DNA of 64,000 nt from JBEKYD01 sp052148435 (lineage in GTDB: Bacteria > Acidobacteriota > Terriglobia > Bryobacterales > Bryobacteraceae). The notes beneath the pieces were generated by a model. That model saw nothing but the letters and a program-made list of their open reading frames with translations, searched no databases and was not told the origin of the DNA. The DNA lies in assembly GCA_052148435.1 (NCBI GenBank), contig JBKQIF010000031.1:102147-166146 (forward strand). Direction: 5' to 3'. Both the position numbers and the translations under genes were made by a program. This document shows, piece by piece, positions 26,273-41,197 of this stretch (position 1 is its first letter; each line of letters begins with the position of its first letter).

Positions 26273-27259
26273 TCACTGCTGCCCGCTCGGATGGGGCGGC
26301 GGTGCGGTCGAGTTCGGAGCGGGCTTGCCGTCCACCGTGTTCGGCTCCATCAGCTCGATCCGGGTTCCGTCGGGATCGAAAAGGTTGATCTGGCGTTTGC
26401 GGTTGACGCCGGTCTTAATAGCGATCTCGCGGTCGTAGCCGGCTTTCGGCGCGCGCCGCTTCAGTTCCGCCAGGGCCTCCTCGGCGTCCGGCACCATCAG
26501 CGACGCATGGTGCTGACTGCCGCGCGCGTTCGGCGCCGGCAGTTTGTCGTACAGCATGAGCTCCAGGTAGTCTTGCCCCTCAGCCGGCCTCATGTTGACC
26601 CAACTCAGCACGTTCGGCGAACTGCTGCCCCGCCAGAATTCCTGAAAGCCAAGAATACCGCCATAGAACCGCATCGAGCGGTCCAGGTCGCCCACCAGCA
26701 CGCCCACGTGCATGATGTGACCCGAAATGCGCGTCACCGGCATGAATTTACCCGCTTCCCGCGACGTCCAGCTTTCGGGCTGGTATTCCACCATCTCCAC
26801 GATGTGGCCGTCCGGATCCTTGACGTTGAAATTCTTATTGCCGGTTTGTCCTTTGCCGACCGAGCCCTTATCCCCCACGATGGCCATGCCCTTGGACTTC
26901 AGGTAGCGATACAGCCTGTCGGCGTCGTCCGTGTAAAACGAAATGTGACTGAGTTGGCCTTCGCCGCGATCCGCCTCGGTGAAGATTTCGAAGTACTGCC
27001 GATCGTTCACCTTCACGAAGGCAATCCGCACGCCGCTGCCGTCCGGCTGCGGCAGGGTAAAGGGCTCCGCAAAGCCGAGGAATTCTTCATAGAATCTGCG
27101 GGTCTTCGCCAGGTCCTTGACGTAAATCGCCATGTGGGCGATCCCTAGAATCCGCGGCCGCGCCACATCGCTCGCGGTCGTGGTCTGCGCCCCTGCCGTC
27201 AGCCCGAACAGGGCCGGCACGATCAGGATGCCGGCTGAGGATTTGAACCGACTCGTCAT
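26273..27259 (-). CDS. Exported protein with two VOC (glyoxalase/dioxygenase-fold) domains
   Basis: A 328-residue protein with a signal peptide (SAGILIVPALFGLTAGAQ) and two vicinal-oxygen-chelate domains. The first covers about residues 38-165 (GIAHMAIYVKDLAKTRRFYE, then FNVKDPDGHIVEMVEY), the second about 180-310 (HIMHVGVLVGDLDRSMRFY, then INLFDPDGTRIELMEP). The His at each strand 1 and the Glu at each terminal strand are present, so metal binding is possible. The substrate is unknown. The start is 62 bases from the divergent maf gene. Confidence 0.85.
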   Translation of the reverse strand: MTSRFKSSAGILIVPALFGLTAGAQTTTASDVARPRILGIAHMAIYVKDLAKTRRFYEEFLGFAEPFTLPQPDGSGVRIAFVKVNDRQYFEIFTEADRGEGQLSHISFYTDDADRLYRYLKSKGMAIVGDKGSVGKGQTGNKNFNVKDPDGHIVEMVEYQPESWTSREAGKFMPVTRISGHIMHVGVLVGDLDRSMRFYGGILGFQEFWRGSSSPNVLSWVNMRPAEGQDYLELMLYDKLPAPNARGSQHHASLMVPDAEEALAELKRRAPKAGYDREIAIKTGVNRKRQINLFDPDGTRIELMEPNTVDGKPAPNSTAPPPHPSGQQ

Positions 27260-27320
27260 GATGTTTGGCCCTCGCTACCCGCCATCATCAGATTAGCGCG
27301 AGTCCGCTGCTCTACACTGA

Positions 27321-27899
27321 ATGTTTATGCTGGTGCTGGCCTCCCGATCCCCGCGGCGCAACGAGATTCTGCGCCAGGCGGGGATCCCCTTTATCGTTCG
27401 CGTGGCGCAGGTGGACGAAACCGCGCTTGCAGGCGAGCCCGCCGAGCGGTACGTCGCCCGCCTGGCGGAAGCCAAGGCGCGCGCGGTCCCGGCCGCCGCT
27501 CAGGAGATTGTCCTGGGCGCCGATACCACCGTCGCCATCGACCATCATCTTCTCGGCAAGCCCGAGGACGAAGCCGACGCGCGCCGCATGCTGGCGCTGC
27601 TTTCCGGACGCCGGCACGAAGTCTTGACCGGCGTCTGCCTCCGCCGCGGCGAGAGCTTCACCACCGCGGTGGAATCGACCGCCGTCTGGTTCGCTCCGCT
27701 CACCGAGCGCGAAATTGCCGGCTATGCGGCCAGCGGCGAACCGATGGATAAGGCCGGCGCGTACGCCATCCAGGGCCTGGCCTCCAAATTCATCGAGCGC
27801 ATCGAAGGCTGCTATTACAATGTCGTCGGCCTGCCCGTGGCGCTGGTCTACCGCATGTTGAGAACTGGTCAGATGACCACTTCCGATGTGATATCGTAA
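27321..27899 (+). CDS. maf: Maf-family nucleotide pyrophosphatase
   Basis: A 192-residue Maf/YhdE-type enzyme, which hydrolyses non-canonical nucleoside triphosphates such as dTTP/UTP or m7GTP. It has the N-terminal substrate loop SRSPRRNEILRQAGIPF, the catalytic GADTTVAID segment, the KPEDEADARRMLALLSGRRHEV region and the DKAGAYAIQG motif. Methionines at 27321 and 27327 both fit the start. The antitoxin gene begins 4 bases after its stop. Confidence 0.93.
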   Translation: MFMLVLASRSPRRNEILRQAGIPFIVRVAQVDETALAGEPAERYVARLAEAKARAVPAAAQEIVLGADTTVAIDHHLLGKPEDEADARRMLALLSGRRHEVLTGVCLRRGESFTTAVESTAVWFAPLTEREIAGYAASGEPMDKAGAYAIQGLASKFIERIEGCYYNVVGLPVALVYRMLRTGQMTTSDVIS

Positions 27900-27903
27900 A
27901 GGC

Positions 27904-28164
27904 ATGAAGCACCGGACCGTGAGTGTAACCGAGTTCAAGGCCAAGTGCCTTGCCCTGCTCGACGATATCGGGGAACGCGGCGGTTCGATCACGATCACCA
28001 AGCGGGGCAAGCCGCTGGCAAAGGTTGGACCCGCGCGCCGGCTGGCATGGAAGTCTCCGGAAGGCGCATGGGCCGGCAAGGTGATCGTGGATGACGAGCT
28101 TCTCATGGCGGATACTTCCGAGCTTTGGGAAGTCGTGCGCTCGCAGCGCGGAGCGAGGCGTTGA
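27904..28164 (+). CDS. Phd/YefM-type antitoxin
   Basis: An 86-residue antitoxin. The N-terminal half is the Phd/YefM DNA-binding fold (TVSVTEFKAKCLALLDDIGE, then ITITKRGKPLAKVGP); the C-terminal half should wrap the toxin. Its stop TGA overlaps the TTG start of the PIN toxin gene (TTGA), which gives tight coupling. It follows maf by 4 bases and may read through from that promoter. Confidence 0.88.
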   Translation: MKHRTVSVTEFKAKCLALLDDIGERGGSITITKRGKPLAKVGPARRLAWKSPEGAWAGKVIVDDELLMADTSELWEVVRSQRGARR

Positions 28165-28565
28165 GCCCTCGCTTCCTTCTCGACACTCACATTGTCGTCC
28201 GATGGCTTACCGCACCGAAAAAGCTCTCGCGAGAGCAAATGCGAGTCCTGAGCGACGCCGTACACCGGCGCGAGCTTCTTGGAGTCAGTGCGATTACCCT
28301 GCTTGAGATAGCCACCCTATTTGGCAGCGGCGCCGCTCGCAGTGACATACGCGCGGGTGAACTTTTCGGCGATCTGGAATCCAGTCCGGCCATTGAGATT
28401 GTTCCCTTTACGCTGGATGCAGCCGCGGAGGTCGCCGCGCTTGGTCCATCCCTGCGCGACCCCGCCGACCGGGCGATTGTGGCCACGGCCCGTGTTCGAA
28501 GGCTCCGGCTCCTGACTTCGGACCAACGCATCATCGACTCGGACCTTGTGCCGGTGGTCGCGTAG
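28161..28565 (+). CDS. vapC: PIN-domain toxin, VapC type
   Basis: A 134-residue ribonuclease toxin. Acidic residues of the PIN active site are visible: Asp in FLLDTH near residue 8, Glu in LLEIATL near 46, Asp/Asp in LRDPADRAIVATA near 96-100, Asp in LLTSDQRI near 115. The likely start is TTG at 28161, overlapping the antitoxin stop; an upstream ATG in the same frame (28125) lies within the antitoxin. VapC toxins cut tRNA or rRNA until the antitoxin binds. Confidence 0.9.
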   Translation: MSPRFLLDTHIVVRWLTAPKKLSREQMRVLSDAVHRRELLGVSAITLLEIATLFGSGAARSDIRAGELFGDLESSPAIEIVPFTLDAAAEVAALGPSLRDPADRAIVATARVRRLRLLTSDQRIIDSDLVPVVA

Positions 28566-28569
28566 CACC

Positions 28570-28595
28570 ACCCCCCGCCCCGCCCCGCCCCGCCC
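28570..28595. repeat. C-rich tract (G-quadruplex-prone on the minus strand)
   Basis: A run of CCCCG units begins directly after the vapC stop. The minus strand reads GGGCGGGGCGGGGCGGGG, which satisfies the four-G-run rule for a quadruplex. Apart from this, a TGGAGG/CCTCCA hairpin near 28695, the inverted repeat at 28754 and a -10 candidate at 28968, the 447-base gap 28566-29012 holds nothing I recognise. Confidence 0.7.
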
Positions 28596-28753
28596 AGTCA
28601 CCCAGTTTCAGAAAAACAACTCCTTTATATCCGTATTGCTGCCGGCCAAGCCGGGTGTATTCACCCTTGCCGCATGTTATGTTTCGAGGTGGAGGGGAGC
28701 CTCCATCGACTCTGCCAGGACGCCCCGGAGCGTCGTCGAACAAGAAATGCCGA

Positions 28754-28806
28754 ACGAACCCATTTATAGCCGCAACAATAAGAAACAAAATGGCTTATTG
28801 GTTCGT
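28754..28806. repeat. Imperfect inverted repeat upstream of nifJ
   Basis: ACGAACC at 28754-28760 pairs with GGTTCGT at 28800-28806, and an inner CCATTT pairs with AAATGG. The intervening A-rich sequence looks like a mobile-free dispersed palindrome rather than a gene. An open frame through it gives no plausible protein. Confidence 0.45.
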
Positions 28807-28967
28807 CGCAAAGCCAGATTCGCACCCGGCCGAACCCAACCGCCAGTCGGCCGGGTCAGTCCGGGCCGTTTTTGGCGGCTGCTCCTATCCGCTGGCATCC
28901 GAACCACTTAGGGCTAAGGCCCGCAGCGGGTTCCAAAAAGTTGTGGATTATTACGACAAGCAGGTCT

Positions 28968-28973
28968 TATAAT
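28968..28973 (+). promoter_or_regulatory. Candidate -10 element of the nifJ operon
   Basis: A perfect TATAAT stands 39 bases before the nifJ ATG. The best upstream partner, TTGTGG at 28941, is 21 bases away, which is too long for a standard sigma-70 spacing, so only the -10 is supported. Confidence 0.4.
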
Positions 28974-29012
28974 CGTTATTTAGAAGCTCATCCACCCGAA
29001 GAGGAGGGGAAA

Positions 29013-32578
<3,566 letters not shown>

Positions 32579-32582
<4 letters not shown>

Positions 32583-33595
32583 TCGACCTCAGCAAGACCA
32601 TTGATCTTTCCACAACCTATCTTGGGTTGAAGCTCAAGAATCCGCTGGTGGCGTCGTCTTCGCCGCTGTGCCAGGAAGTGAGCAATGTGCGCCGGATGGA
32701 GGATTCCGGCGCCGCGGCCGTCGTTCTGCACTCCATGTTCGAAGAGCAGATCGAGCTCGAAAGCGACGAGCTGGACCGCTTCTTAACCGAGGGCTCGGAG
32801 CTTTCTCCCGAGTCCATCACCCATTTCCCCGAGCTCACCCACCGCGTCATGGGGCCGGAGGTCTATCTGGCCCACATCGCGCGCTGCAAGCAGGCCGTCA
32901 AGATTCCCGTCATCGCCAGCCTCAACGGCGCCACTAAGGGCGGCTGGGTCGGCTACGCCAAGCAGATGCAACAGGCGGGCGCCGATGCCATCGAGCTCAA
33001 CGTCTATTACATTCCCGTAGACCCCGACCTTTCCTCCGACAACGTGGAGCGCACCTATGTCGACCTGGTCCGCGCCGTCAAGGCGGAGGTGCGGATTCCC
33101 GTGGCCGTGAAGCTGGGGCCGTATTTCAGCAACCTGGCCAACATGGCCAAGAAACTGGAAGCCGCCGGCGCCGACGGCCTGGTGCTGTTCAACCGCTTCT
33201 ACCAGCCCGATTTCGACCTCGAATCCCTGGAGGTGGTGCCTAACCTGATGCTCAGCACCCCCTACGAGCTACTGCTCCGCCTTCACTGGATCGGGGTCCT
33301 GTACGGCAACGTCAAACCCGACCTGGCCCTGACCGGCGGAGCCCACTCGGCCACCGACATCGTCAAGGGCATCATGGCCGGCGCCAAAGTGACCATGCTC
33401 ACCTCGGCCCTGCTCAAACGCGGTATTAGCTACCTCGATACCCTCGCCACTGAGTTGCTGGTCTGGCTGGGCGAACACGAATACGATTCCATCAAGCAGA
33501 TGCAGGGCAGCATGAGCCGCAATTCGGTGCCGCAGCCGCGCGCCTTCGAGCGGGCCAATTACATGAAGGTGCTGAGCTCGTACGCGTCGAGATAG
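32579..33595 (+). CDS. Dihydroorotate dehydrogenase-like flavoprotein
   Basis: A 338-residue FMN-binding TIM-barrel protein of the DHOD-like group (LSTTYLGLKLKNPLVASSSPL at the start, IPVIASLNGATKGGWVGYAK, VRIPVAVKLGPYFSNLANMAK, LTGGAHSATDIVKGIMAGA). It overlaps nifJ by four bases, and proteins of this kind often sit beside nifJ. True pyrimidine DHODs have a different catalytic loop, so its substrate is probably not dihydroorotate. I infer an electron-transfer or reductive role tied to PFOR. Confidence 0.87.
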
Positions 33596-33599
33596 CGCC

Positions 33600-33795
33600 A
33601 GGTGGCACAGACTCTAGCCTGTGTTTACACAGGCTGCAGCCTGATAGGTGGCACAGACTTTAGTCTGTGTTTACACCGGCTGAAGCCTGATAGGTGGCGC
33701 AGACTTTAGTCTGTGTTTACACCGGCTGAAGCCTGATAGGTGGCACAGACTTTAGTCTGTGTTTACACCGGCTGAAGCCTGTGCCACCTGCCGGA
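33600..33795. repeat. Four tandem 46-base palindromic repeat units
   Basis: Units begin at 33600, 33646, 33692 and 33738, each 46 bases. Each unit carries two dyads: CACAGACT-TT-AGTCTGTG and a second arm ending CACCGGCTGAAGCCTG. Units 2-4 are nearly identical; unit 1 differs at several bases (CTCTAGCCTG). The last unit runs into GTGCCACCT, which is complementary to the AGGTGGCAC at the beginning. The block lies between the convergent DHOD-like and anti-sigma genes. Confidence 0.92.
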
Positions 33796-34086
33796 TCAAG
33801 TCTTTTGTGAAGCGGCGTTTTTCCGGGCGCCGAGCATCTTTTGGTAAGCGTCGAGGAGCTGCTCTCGGGCTTGCTTGCCTATCGGCCCGGGCATTTCGCT
33901 TGGACGGTAATGGCGGCAGAGGTCCACCGTCTTGCGGAGGCTCTCGGCGAACTCTATGCAAGGCGGGCAACCGGCCAGGTGAGTCTCGATTTCCTGGCAG
34001 GCGCCGGCTGGAAGTTCCAGGTTCAGATACTCGGACAGCAGGGAAAAGACTTCCTTGCATTTTTCGGTGCGCTCATCGGACTCCAT
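33796..34086 (-). CDS. Anti-sigma factor with HC2 zinc finger
   Basis: A 96-residue cytoplasmic protein. The HC2-type zinc motif is visible: a Cys near residue 9 (EKCKEVFSLLSEYLN), then HLAGCPPC at about 33-40 (HxxxCxxC). No transmembrane helix follows, so it would be a soluble ZAS-type anti-sigma factor that may sense redox state through its zinc. GAGGAGAATC precedes the ATG at 34086. The start overlaps the end of the sigma factor gene by 14 bases. Confidence 0.88.
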   Translation of the reverse strand: MESDERTEKCKEVFSLLSEYLNLELPAGACQEIETHLAGCPPCIEFAESLRKTVDLCRHYRPSEMPGPIGKQAREQLLDAYQKMLGARKNAASQKT

Positions 34087-34717
34087 CTGATTCTCCTCGC
34101 GTGCGGCCGGGCAGGACCCGGCCATCGGTCCGTAGGTATTCATCCAACTCCTGGCGAACCGCCAAACGGGCGCGATGCAGGCGCGTCTTGACGACGTCCT
34201 CGGTTAAGTCGAGGATTTTGGCGGTCTCGAGCGTGGACAACTCTTCCACGTCCCGCAGCAAGATGACGGCACGGTAGTTTTCCGGCAGCCCGCCGATAGC
34301 CCGCGCCAGCGCTTCCTTCATCTCCGCGTCGAGTACCTGCCGGTCCGGCAGCCCGGACCAATCGGCGATCTCGATCTTCGCGTGGCCGCCGGCATGGTTC
34401 ATGGCCGGCAGAAACTCGTCCAGCGAGAGCTCCTGGGCTGGAGCGAAGACGCTTTTTCGCCGCTTCATCAGGCAGGCGTTCTTGGCGATTCGAAATACCC
34501 ACGAGCGCACCCGCTCGGGCTCGCGCAGACGGTCGAAACTCTCAAACACCCGGAGCAAGGTCTCCTGCGCCACTTCCTCGGCGTCCTCGCGGTGGCCGCA
34601 CATCAGCCAGCTATAGTGAAAAATTTTGGCTCGGAAGTGTTCCACAAAGCGATCGAACGCCTCCGGTTCTCCAGCCATCAATTGACGCGCGAGTTCAACT
34701 TCGGTCTCTCGTTCCAA
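34073..34717 (-). CDS. ECF-type RNA polymerase sigma factor
   Basis: A 214-residue sigma factor with regions 2 (FRAKIFHYSWLMCGHREDAE, EVAQETLLRVFESFDRL) and 4 (LPENYRAVILLRDVEELSTL, DVVKTRLHRARLAVRQEL). An about 40-residue linker rich in Ala and His lies between them. The start is a TTG at 34717, directly after a hairpin (AGCGGTAC arms, 34718-34753), with no good ribosome site. The anti-sigma gene overlaps its end. It is probably co-transcribed with the OsmC gene upstream (40-base gap). Confidence 0.92.
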   Translation of the reverse strand: MERETEVELARQLMAGEPEAFDRFVEHFRAKIFHYSWLMCGHREDAEEVAQETLLRVFESFDRLREPERVRSWVFRIAKNACLMKRRKSVFAPAQELSLDEFLPAMNHAGGHAKIEIADWSGLPDRQVLDAEMKEALARAIGGLPENYRAVILLRDVEELSTLETAKILDLTEDVVKTRLHRARLAVRQELDEYLRTDGRVLPGRTRGESDGVR

Positions 34718-34757
34718 GGCCCGGTACCGCTTCTCATTGTAGCGGTACGGTCCGAAG

Positions 34758-35165
34758 CTAGACCTGCGCGGCTACCGGGCTATGGAGTGCGATTTCGATA
34801 CTCGGTCCTCCCAGGAGCGTGTTGTGAATCAAACAGGCCTTCACCGCGCGCAGAATGCCGTCCCGGTGACGGTCGTCGAGAGCGGGAACCGTCACAGCGA
34901 TCTGGAACGAGGCCAGGCGCGCCGGATGCGCGGCTTTCTCCGCCGTAACCCGCACCTTTAAGTCCTGGGCGGCGAGTTTGCGCGCCGTCAAGTATTGAGC
35001 CGCATAGTAGGCCGCGCAGGTCGCGAGCGACGCCAAAAGAAACTCCGGCGGCGACATGCCGGCATCCGAGCCGCCGTTCGCCACCGGCTGGTCGCAGATT
35101 ACCCGATGACCTCGGGCGGCGACTTCGAACTTTGAATCCTGCAGATATTGCGCCGATACTTCCAT
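34758..35165 (-). CDS. OsmC/Ohr-family protein
   Basis: A 135-residue OsmC-like protein. The segment GMSPPEFLLASLATCAAYYA near residue 45-60 contains the peroxidatic-type Cys; a second Cys occurs in AVKACLIHNTLL near 115, matching the two-Cys layout of OsmC/Ohr peroxidases. The start at 35165 is chosen over an upstream Met at 35195. It is divergent from the TolC-MFP-RND operon, with a palindrome in the 94-base gap. A role in peroxide or reactive-sulfur removal is inferred. Confidence 0.88.
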   Translation of the reverse strand: MEVSAQYLQDSKFEVAARGHRVICDQPVANGGSDAGMSPPEFLLASLATCAAYYAAQYLTARKLAAQDLKVRVTAEKAAHPARLASFQIAVTVPALDDRHRDGILRAVKACLIHNTLLGGPSIEIALHSPVAAQV

Positions 35166-35206
35166 GAGTTTTCCGTCCTGCCTGTAAAGATCCAAACCGC
35201 GCGAAA

Positions 35207-35225
35207 AGGTGACAAAGTGTCACCT
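35207..35225. promoter_or_regulatory. Palindromic operator candidate
   Basis: AGGTGACAAAGTGTCACCT has perfect 8-base arms around a 3-base centre. It lies in the divergent gap between osmC (start 35165) and the efflux operon (start 35260), where a repressor could control both. No regulator gene is next to it apart from the ECF sigma pair. Confidence 0.65.
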
Positions 35226-35259
35226 CGGAGCGCCAACTGCATCTTCGGCGGCAGAAGCA

Positions 35260-36609
35260 ATGAAGAAAATACTGCTCATGCTGGTCTGGTGGCCGCTGCC
35301 AGGCCTGGCGCAGGACCCAATGTCGCTAAAGGACGCGGTTCGCCTGGCGCTGGACAAGAACAAATCCATGGAAGCCTCCACCGACGCCGGGAAGGCCGCG
35401 GAGCGCCGTATTGCGGAGGCACGAGGCGACCGCCTGCCAAAGGTCAATTACTCCGAGTCCTGGACCCGTAGCGACAATCCGGTCTTTGTATTCTCGTCCC
35501 TGCTGACCGAGCACCAATTCGGAGAGCAGAACTTTCAGGTTGGACCGCTGAACCGGCCCGATTTCCTCAACAACTTCCAATCGCAACTTACCGCGGACCA
35601 GACGCTCTACGACGCTGGCCAGACCAGACGCGCCGTTCGCTCGGCCGAACTGGCGAAGGACCTGACCAAGGAGGATGGCCGCCGCACCGGGATGGAAACG
35701 ATCGCAAGCGTGATCCGGGCTTACTGCGACGCCCTGTTGGGCGCGGAGCAACTCCATGCGGCCGTCCAGGCCATGCGCTCGGCGGAGGCCGACCTGGAGA
35801 GCGCCCAAGCCGTCCGCTCCGCCGGAATGTCCACCGATGCCGATGTGCTGTCGATCCGCGTTCATCTGGCCGGTGTTCGCGAGCAGCAGATCCGGCGCGG
35901 AGCGGATCTGGAGGTCGCGCGGGCCGCGCTGAACGATGCGCTGGGCCTGCCGCTCGACACGGCGCACGCGTTGACGACGGCGCTGGCGCCTTTGAAACTG
36001 CCGGAGGGCCTGCTGGCAGGCTATGAAAACAACGCCCTCAGCGAGCGGCCGGAGGCTCGCCAGGCAAAACTCGCAACCAGCCTTGCCGCAACCCGGGCCG
36101 CCGCGGCGCGCGGCAACCTTCTGCCGCAGGTTGGCCTTCACGCCGCCTTCGAGGCGGACCGGCAGCGCTTCTACGACAGGGGCGGCGCCAACTGGCTGGT
36201 CTCGGTCGGGCTGCGTTGGAACCTGTTCAACGGCCTCAGCGACAAGGCGCGCATCGAAGAAGCCAGCTTCGCGCTGAGCCGCAGCCAGGCCGAACAGGAG
36301 CGCGCCGGTTCCGCCATCCGGCTCCAGGTCCGCCGGGCATACGCCGATCTCGGCGCCGCCCAACAGCGTATCGAGGTGGCGAAAGCATCCGTCGCGGAGG
36401 CCGAGGAGAGTCTGCGCATCACGCAGAACCGCTACCAGGCCGGCATGAGCAACGTCACCGATTTGCTTCGCACCGAAACGGCCGTGCTCGAATCGCGAAC
36501 CCGGCACTTGACCGCCATACACGACCAGCGCGTCGCCGCCGCGATGCTGGAACTGGCCGCGGGGACGCTGACGGCGGATTCGGAAATTCTGAATGAGGGT
36601 TCTCGATGA
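35260..36609 (+). CDS. TolC-family outer membrane channel of the RND system
   Basis: A 449-residue outer-membrane efflux protein with a signal peptide (ILLMLVWWPLPGLAQ). Two OEP repeats are visible: MSLKDAVRLALDKNKSMEA near residue 21 and a second half with LSERPEARQAKLATSLAAT near 265. The conserved late NRYQAGMSNVTDLLRTETAVLESRT helix is near 400. It is the first gene of a four-gene operon; its stop overlaps the adaptor start (ATGA). It would form the exit channel of the pump. Confidence 0.92.
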   Translation: MKKILLMLVWWPLPGLAQDPMSLKDAVRLALDKNKSMEASTDAGKAAERRIAEARGDRLPKVNYSESWTRSDNPVFVFSSLLTEHQFGEQNFQVGPLNRPDFLNNFQSQLTADQTLYDAGQTRRAVRSAELAKDLTKEDGRRTGMETIASVIRAYCDALLGAEQLHAAVQAMRSAEADLESAQAVRSAGMSTDADVLSIRVHLAGVREQQIRRGADLEVARAALNDALGLPLDTAHALTTALAPLKLPEGLLAGYENNALSERPEARQAKLATSLAATRAAAARGNLLPQVGLHAAFEADRQRFYDRGGANWLVSVGLRWNLFNGLSDKARIEEASFALSRSQAEQERAGSAIRLQVRRAYADLGAAQQRIEVAKASVAEAEESLRITQNRYQAGMSNVTDLLRTETAVLESRTRHLTAIHDQRVAAAMLELAAGTLTADSEILNEGSR

Positions 36610-37750
36610 CGAAAGGTTATCTGTTCTTGCTGCCGGCCGCGATCTGGATGGCCGGCTGCGGCGAAGCGCCGAAGGAGAAGGCCGCCGCGGCTTCTCAACC
36701 CCCGGTTACCGTTTCCACGACGGCCGCGGCCGCCGAGACATGGCCTTCGATCTATGAGGCAACCGGGACAGTGAAGGCTCGCGCCTCGGCTGTGATCGCC
36801 GCGAAGTTGATGGGTTACGTGCGCGAGGTGAAAGTGCAGGCCGGCGATCAGGTCCGGGAAGGCCAATCGCTGGTGACGCTCGACACGCGCGATCTGGACG
36901 TCAGTTCGCGCCGCGCCGAGGCCGCCCGCGACGAAGTTCGGACTGCCGTGCCCGAGGCCGATAGCGCCGTCGCCGCCGCCAAGGCCAATCTCGACCTGGC
37001 GCAAGTGACGTTTGGGCGTATTCAGGACTTGTTTCAAAAGAAGTCGATCTCGAACCAGGAATTGGACGAAGCGTCGGCCAGGCTTAAAGCCGCGCAAGCT
37101 GCCTACGACATGGCACGGGCGCGGCGCTCCCAATGGAACGCGAAGCTCGCGCAAGCGGATCAGGAAGTGCGTTCCACGGAAGTGACGCGCAGCTACGCCG
37201 ACCTTCTGGCTCCCTTCGCGGGCATTGTCGTCTCCAAATCGATTGAACCCGGCAGTCTGGCTGTGCCGGGCGAGCCGCTGCTGACCATCGAACGCGGGGG
37301 CTCGTATCGCTTGGAAGCGGCGGTCGACGAGGACCATTTGGCGGCGATCCGGATTGGACAGCCGGTGTCGGTCACCTTGGACAGCAGCGATCGCACGCTC
37401 CATGCGCGGGTCTCGGAAATCGTGCCCGCGGTGGATGCCGCCTCGCGGGCTTACACCGTTAAGATCGATCTACCCGCGGTTCCTGCAATTCGCTCGGGCG
37501 TCTTCGGGCGCGCGGCGTTCCAACTCGGAAGCCGGCCAGTGCTGGCGATTCCGGCGGAGGCCGTCACTGAGCGCGGCCAGTTGCAATCGGTGCTGGTAGC
37601 GGACAACGGCGTTGCCCGTACGCGGCTGATCACGGCCGGGCTGAAGGTCGAAGACCGGGTTGAGGTGCTCTCGGGCCTCAGCGCCGGTGAAAAAGTGATT
37701 TTCCCGGTTCCGCGGGGTCTGGCGGATGGAGACAGAGTGGAGGTCCGCCC

Positions 37751-37754
<4 letters not shown>
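36606..37754 (+). CDS. RND efflux periplasmic adaptor (membrane fusion lipoprotein)
   Basis: A 382-residue adaptor with a lipoprotein signal (lipobox MAGC at about residue 15-18). The lipoyl half-motifs are VRVKVQAGDQVREGQ-like (YVREVKVQAGDQVREGQSL near 75) and FAGIVVSKSIEPGSLAVPG near 205, separated by a coiled-coil hairpin (about 100-190). A beta-barrel domain and membrane-proximal domain follow. It overlaps both neighbours by four bases, so the tripartite pump is made as a unit. Confidence 0.93.
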
Positions 37755-40920
<3,166 letters not shown>

Positions 40921-40924
<4 letters not shown>

Positions 40925-41118
40925 CGATTGACCGTTACCTGCGAATGATCGCGGGCGCGCTCGTGCTATCGACCCTCGCGCTCGGTTATTGGGTGAACCC
41001 GAATTGGTACCTGTTCACCGCGTTCGTCGGACTCAACCTGTTTCAATCGGCCTTTACGAACTGGTGTCCGATGATGACGGTTCTGCGGAAGTTGGGAGTC
41101 CGGAGCCAGTCAGTCTAG
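40921..41118 (+). CDS. DUF2892 (YgaP-like) small membrane protein
   Basis: A 65-residue protein with two transmembrane helices (MIAGALVLSTLALGYWV and WYLFTAFVGLNLFQSAFT) and the family ending NWCPMMTVLRKLGV. It overlaps the end of the RND gene by four bases. DUF2892 proteins often accompany rhodaneses and OsmC-type proteins in sulfur handling, which is why the OsmC gene across the operator is of interest. Confidence 0.9.
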
Positions 41119-41120
41119 GC

Positions 41121-41189
41121 GTGGCGCGGGCGCGCCGGAAGACGCGTCCCGATGAGCCGGGAGGCTGCAGGCAAGAGTGCCCGCGCCAC
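41121..41189. repeat. Inverted repeat between convergent genes
   Basis: GTGGCGCGGGC at 41121-41131 is perfectly complementary to GCCCGCGCCAC at 41179-41189. The 47-base interior is itself partly self-complementary. It lies between DUF2892 and folE, which converge, and could act as a bidirectional terminator or a dispersed palindrome. Confidence 0.7.
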
Positions 41190-41197
41190 AACTATGC

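Noticed and set aside
28655..28972. Open frame upstream of nifJ that might be a small gene.
   Set aside because: It runs through a dispersed inverted repeat and the nifJ -10 candidate, and its product is low in any recognisable structure.
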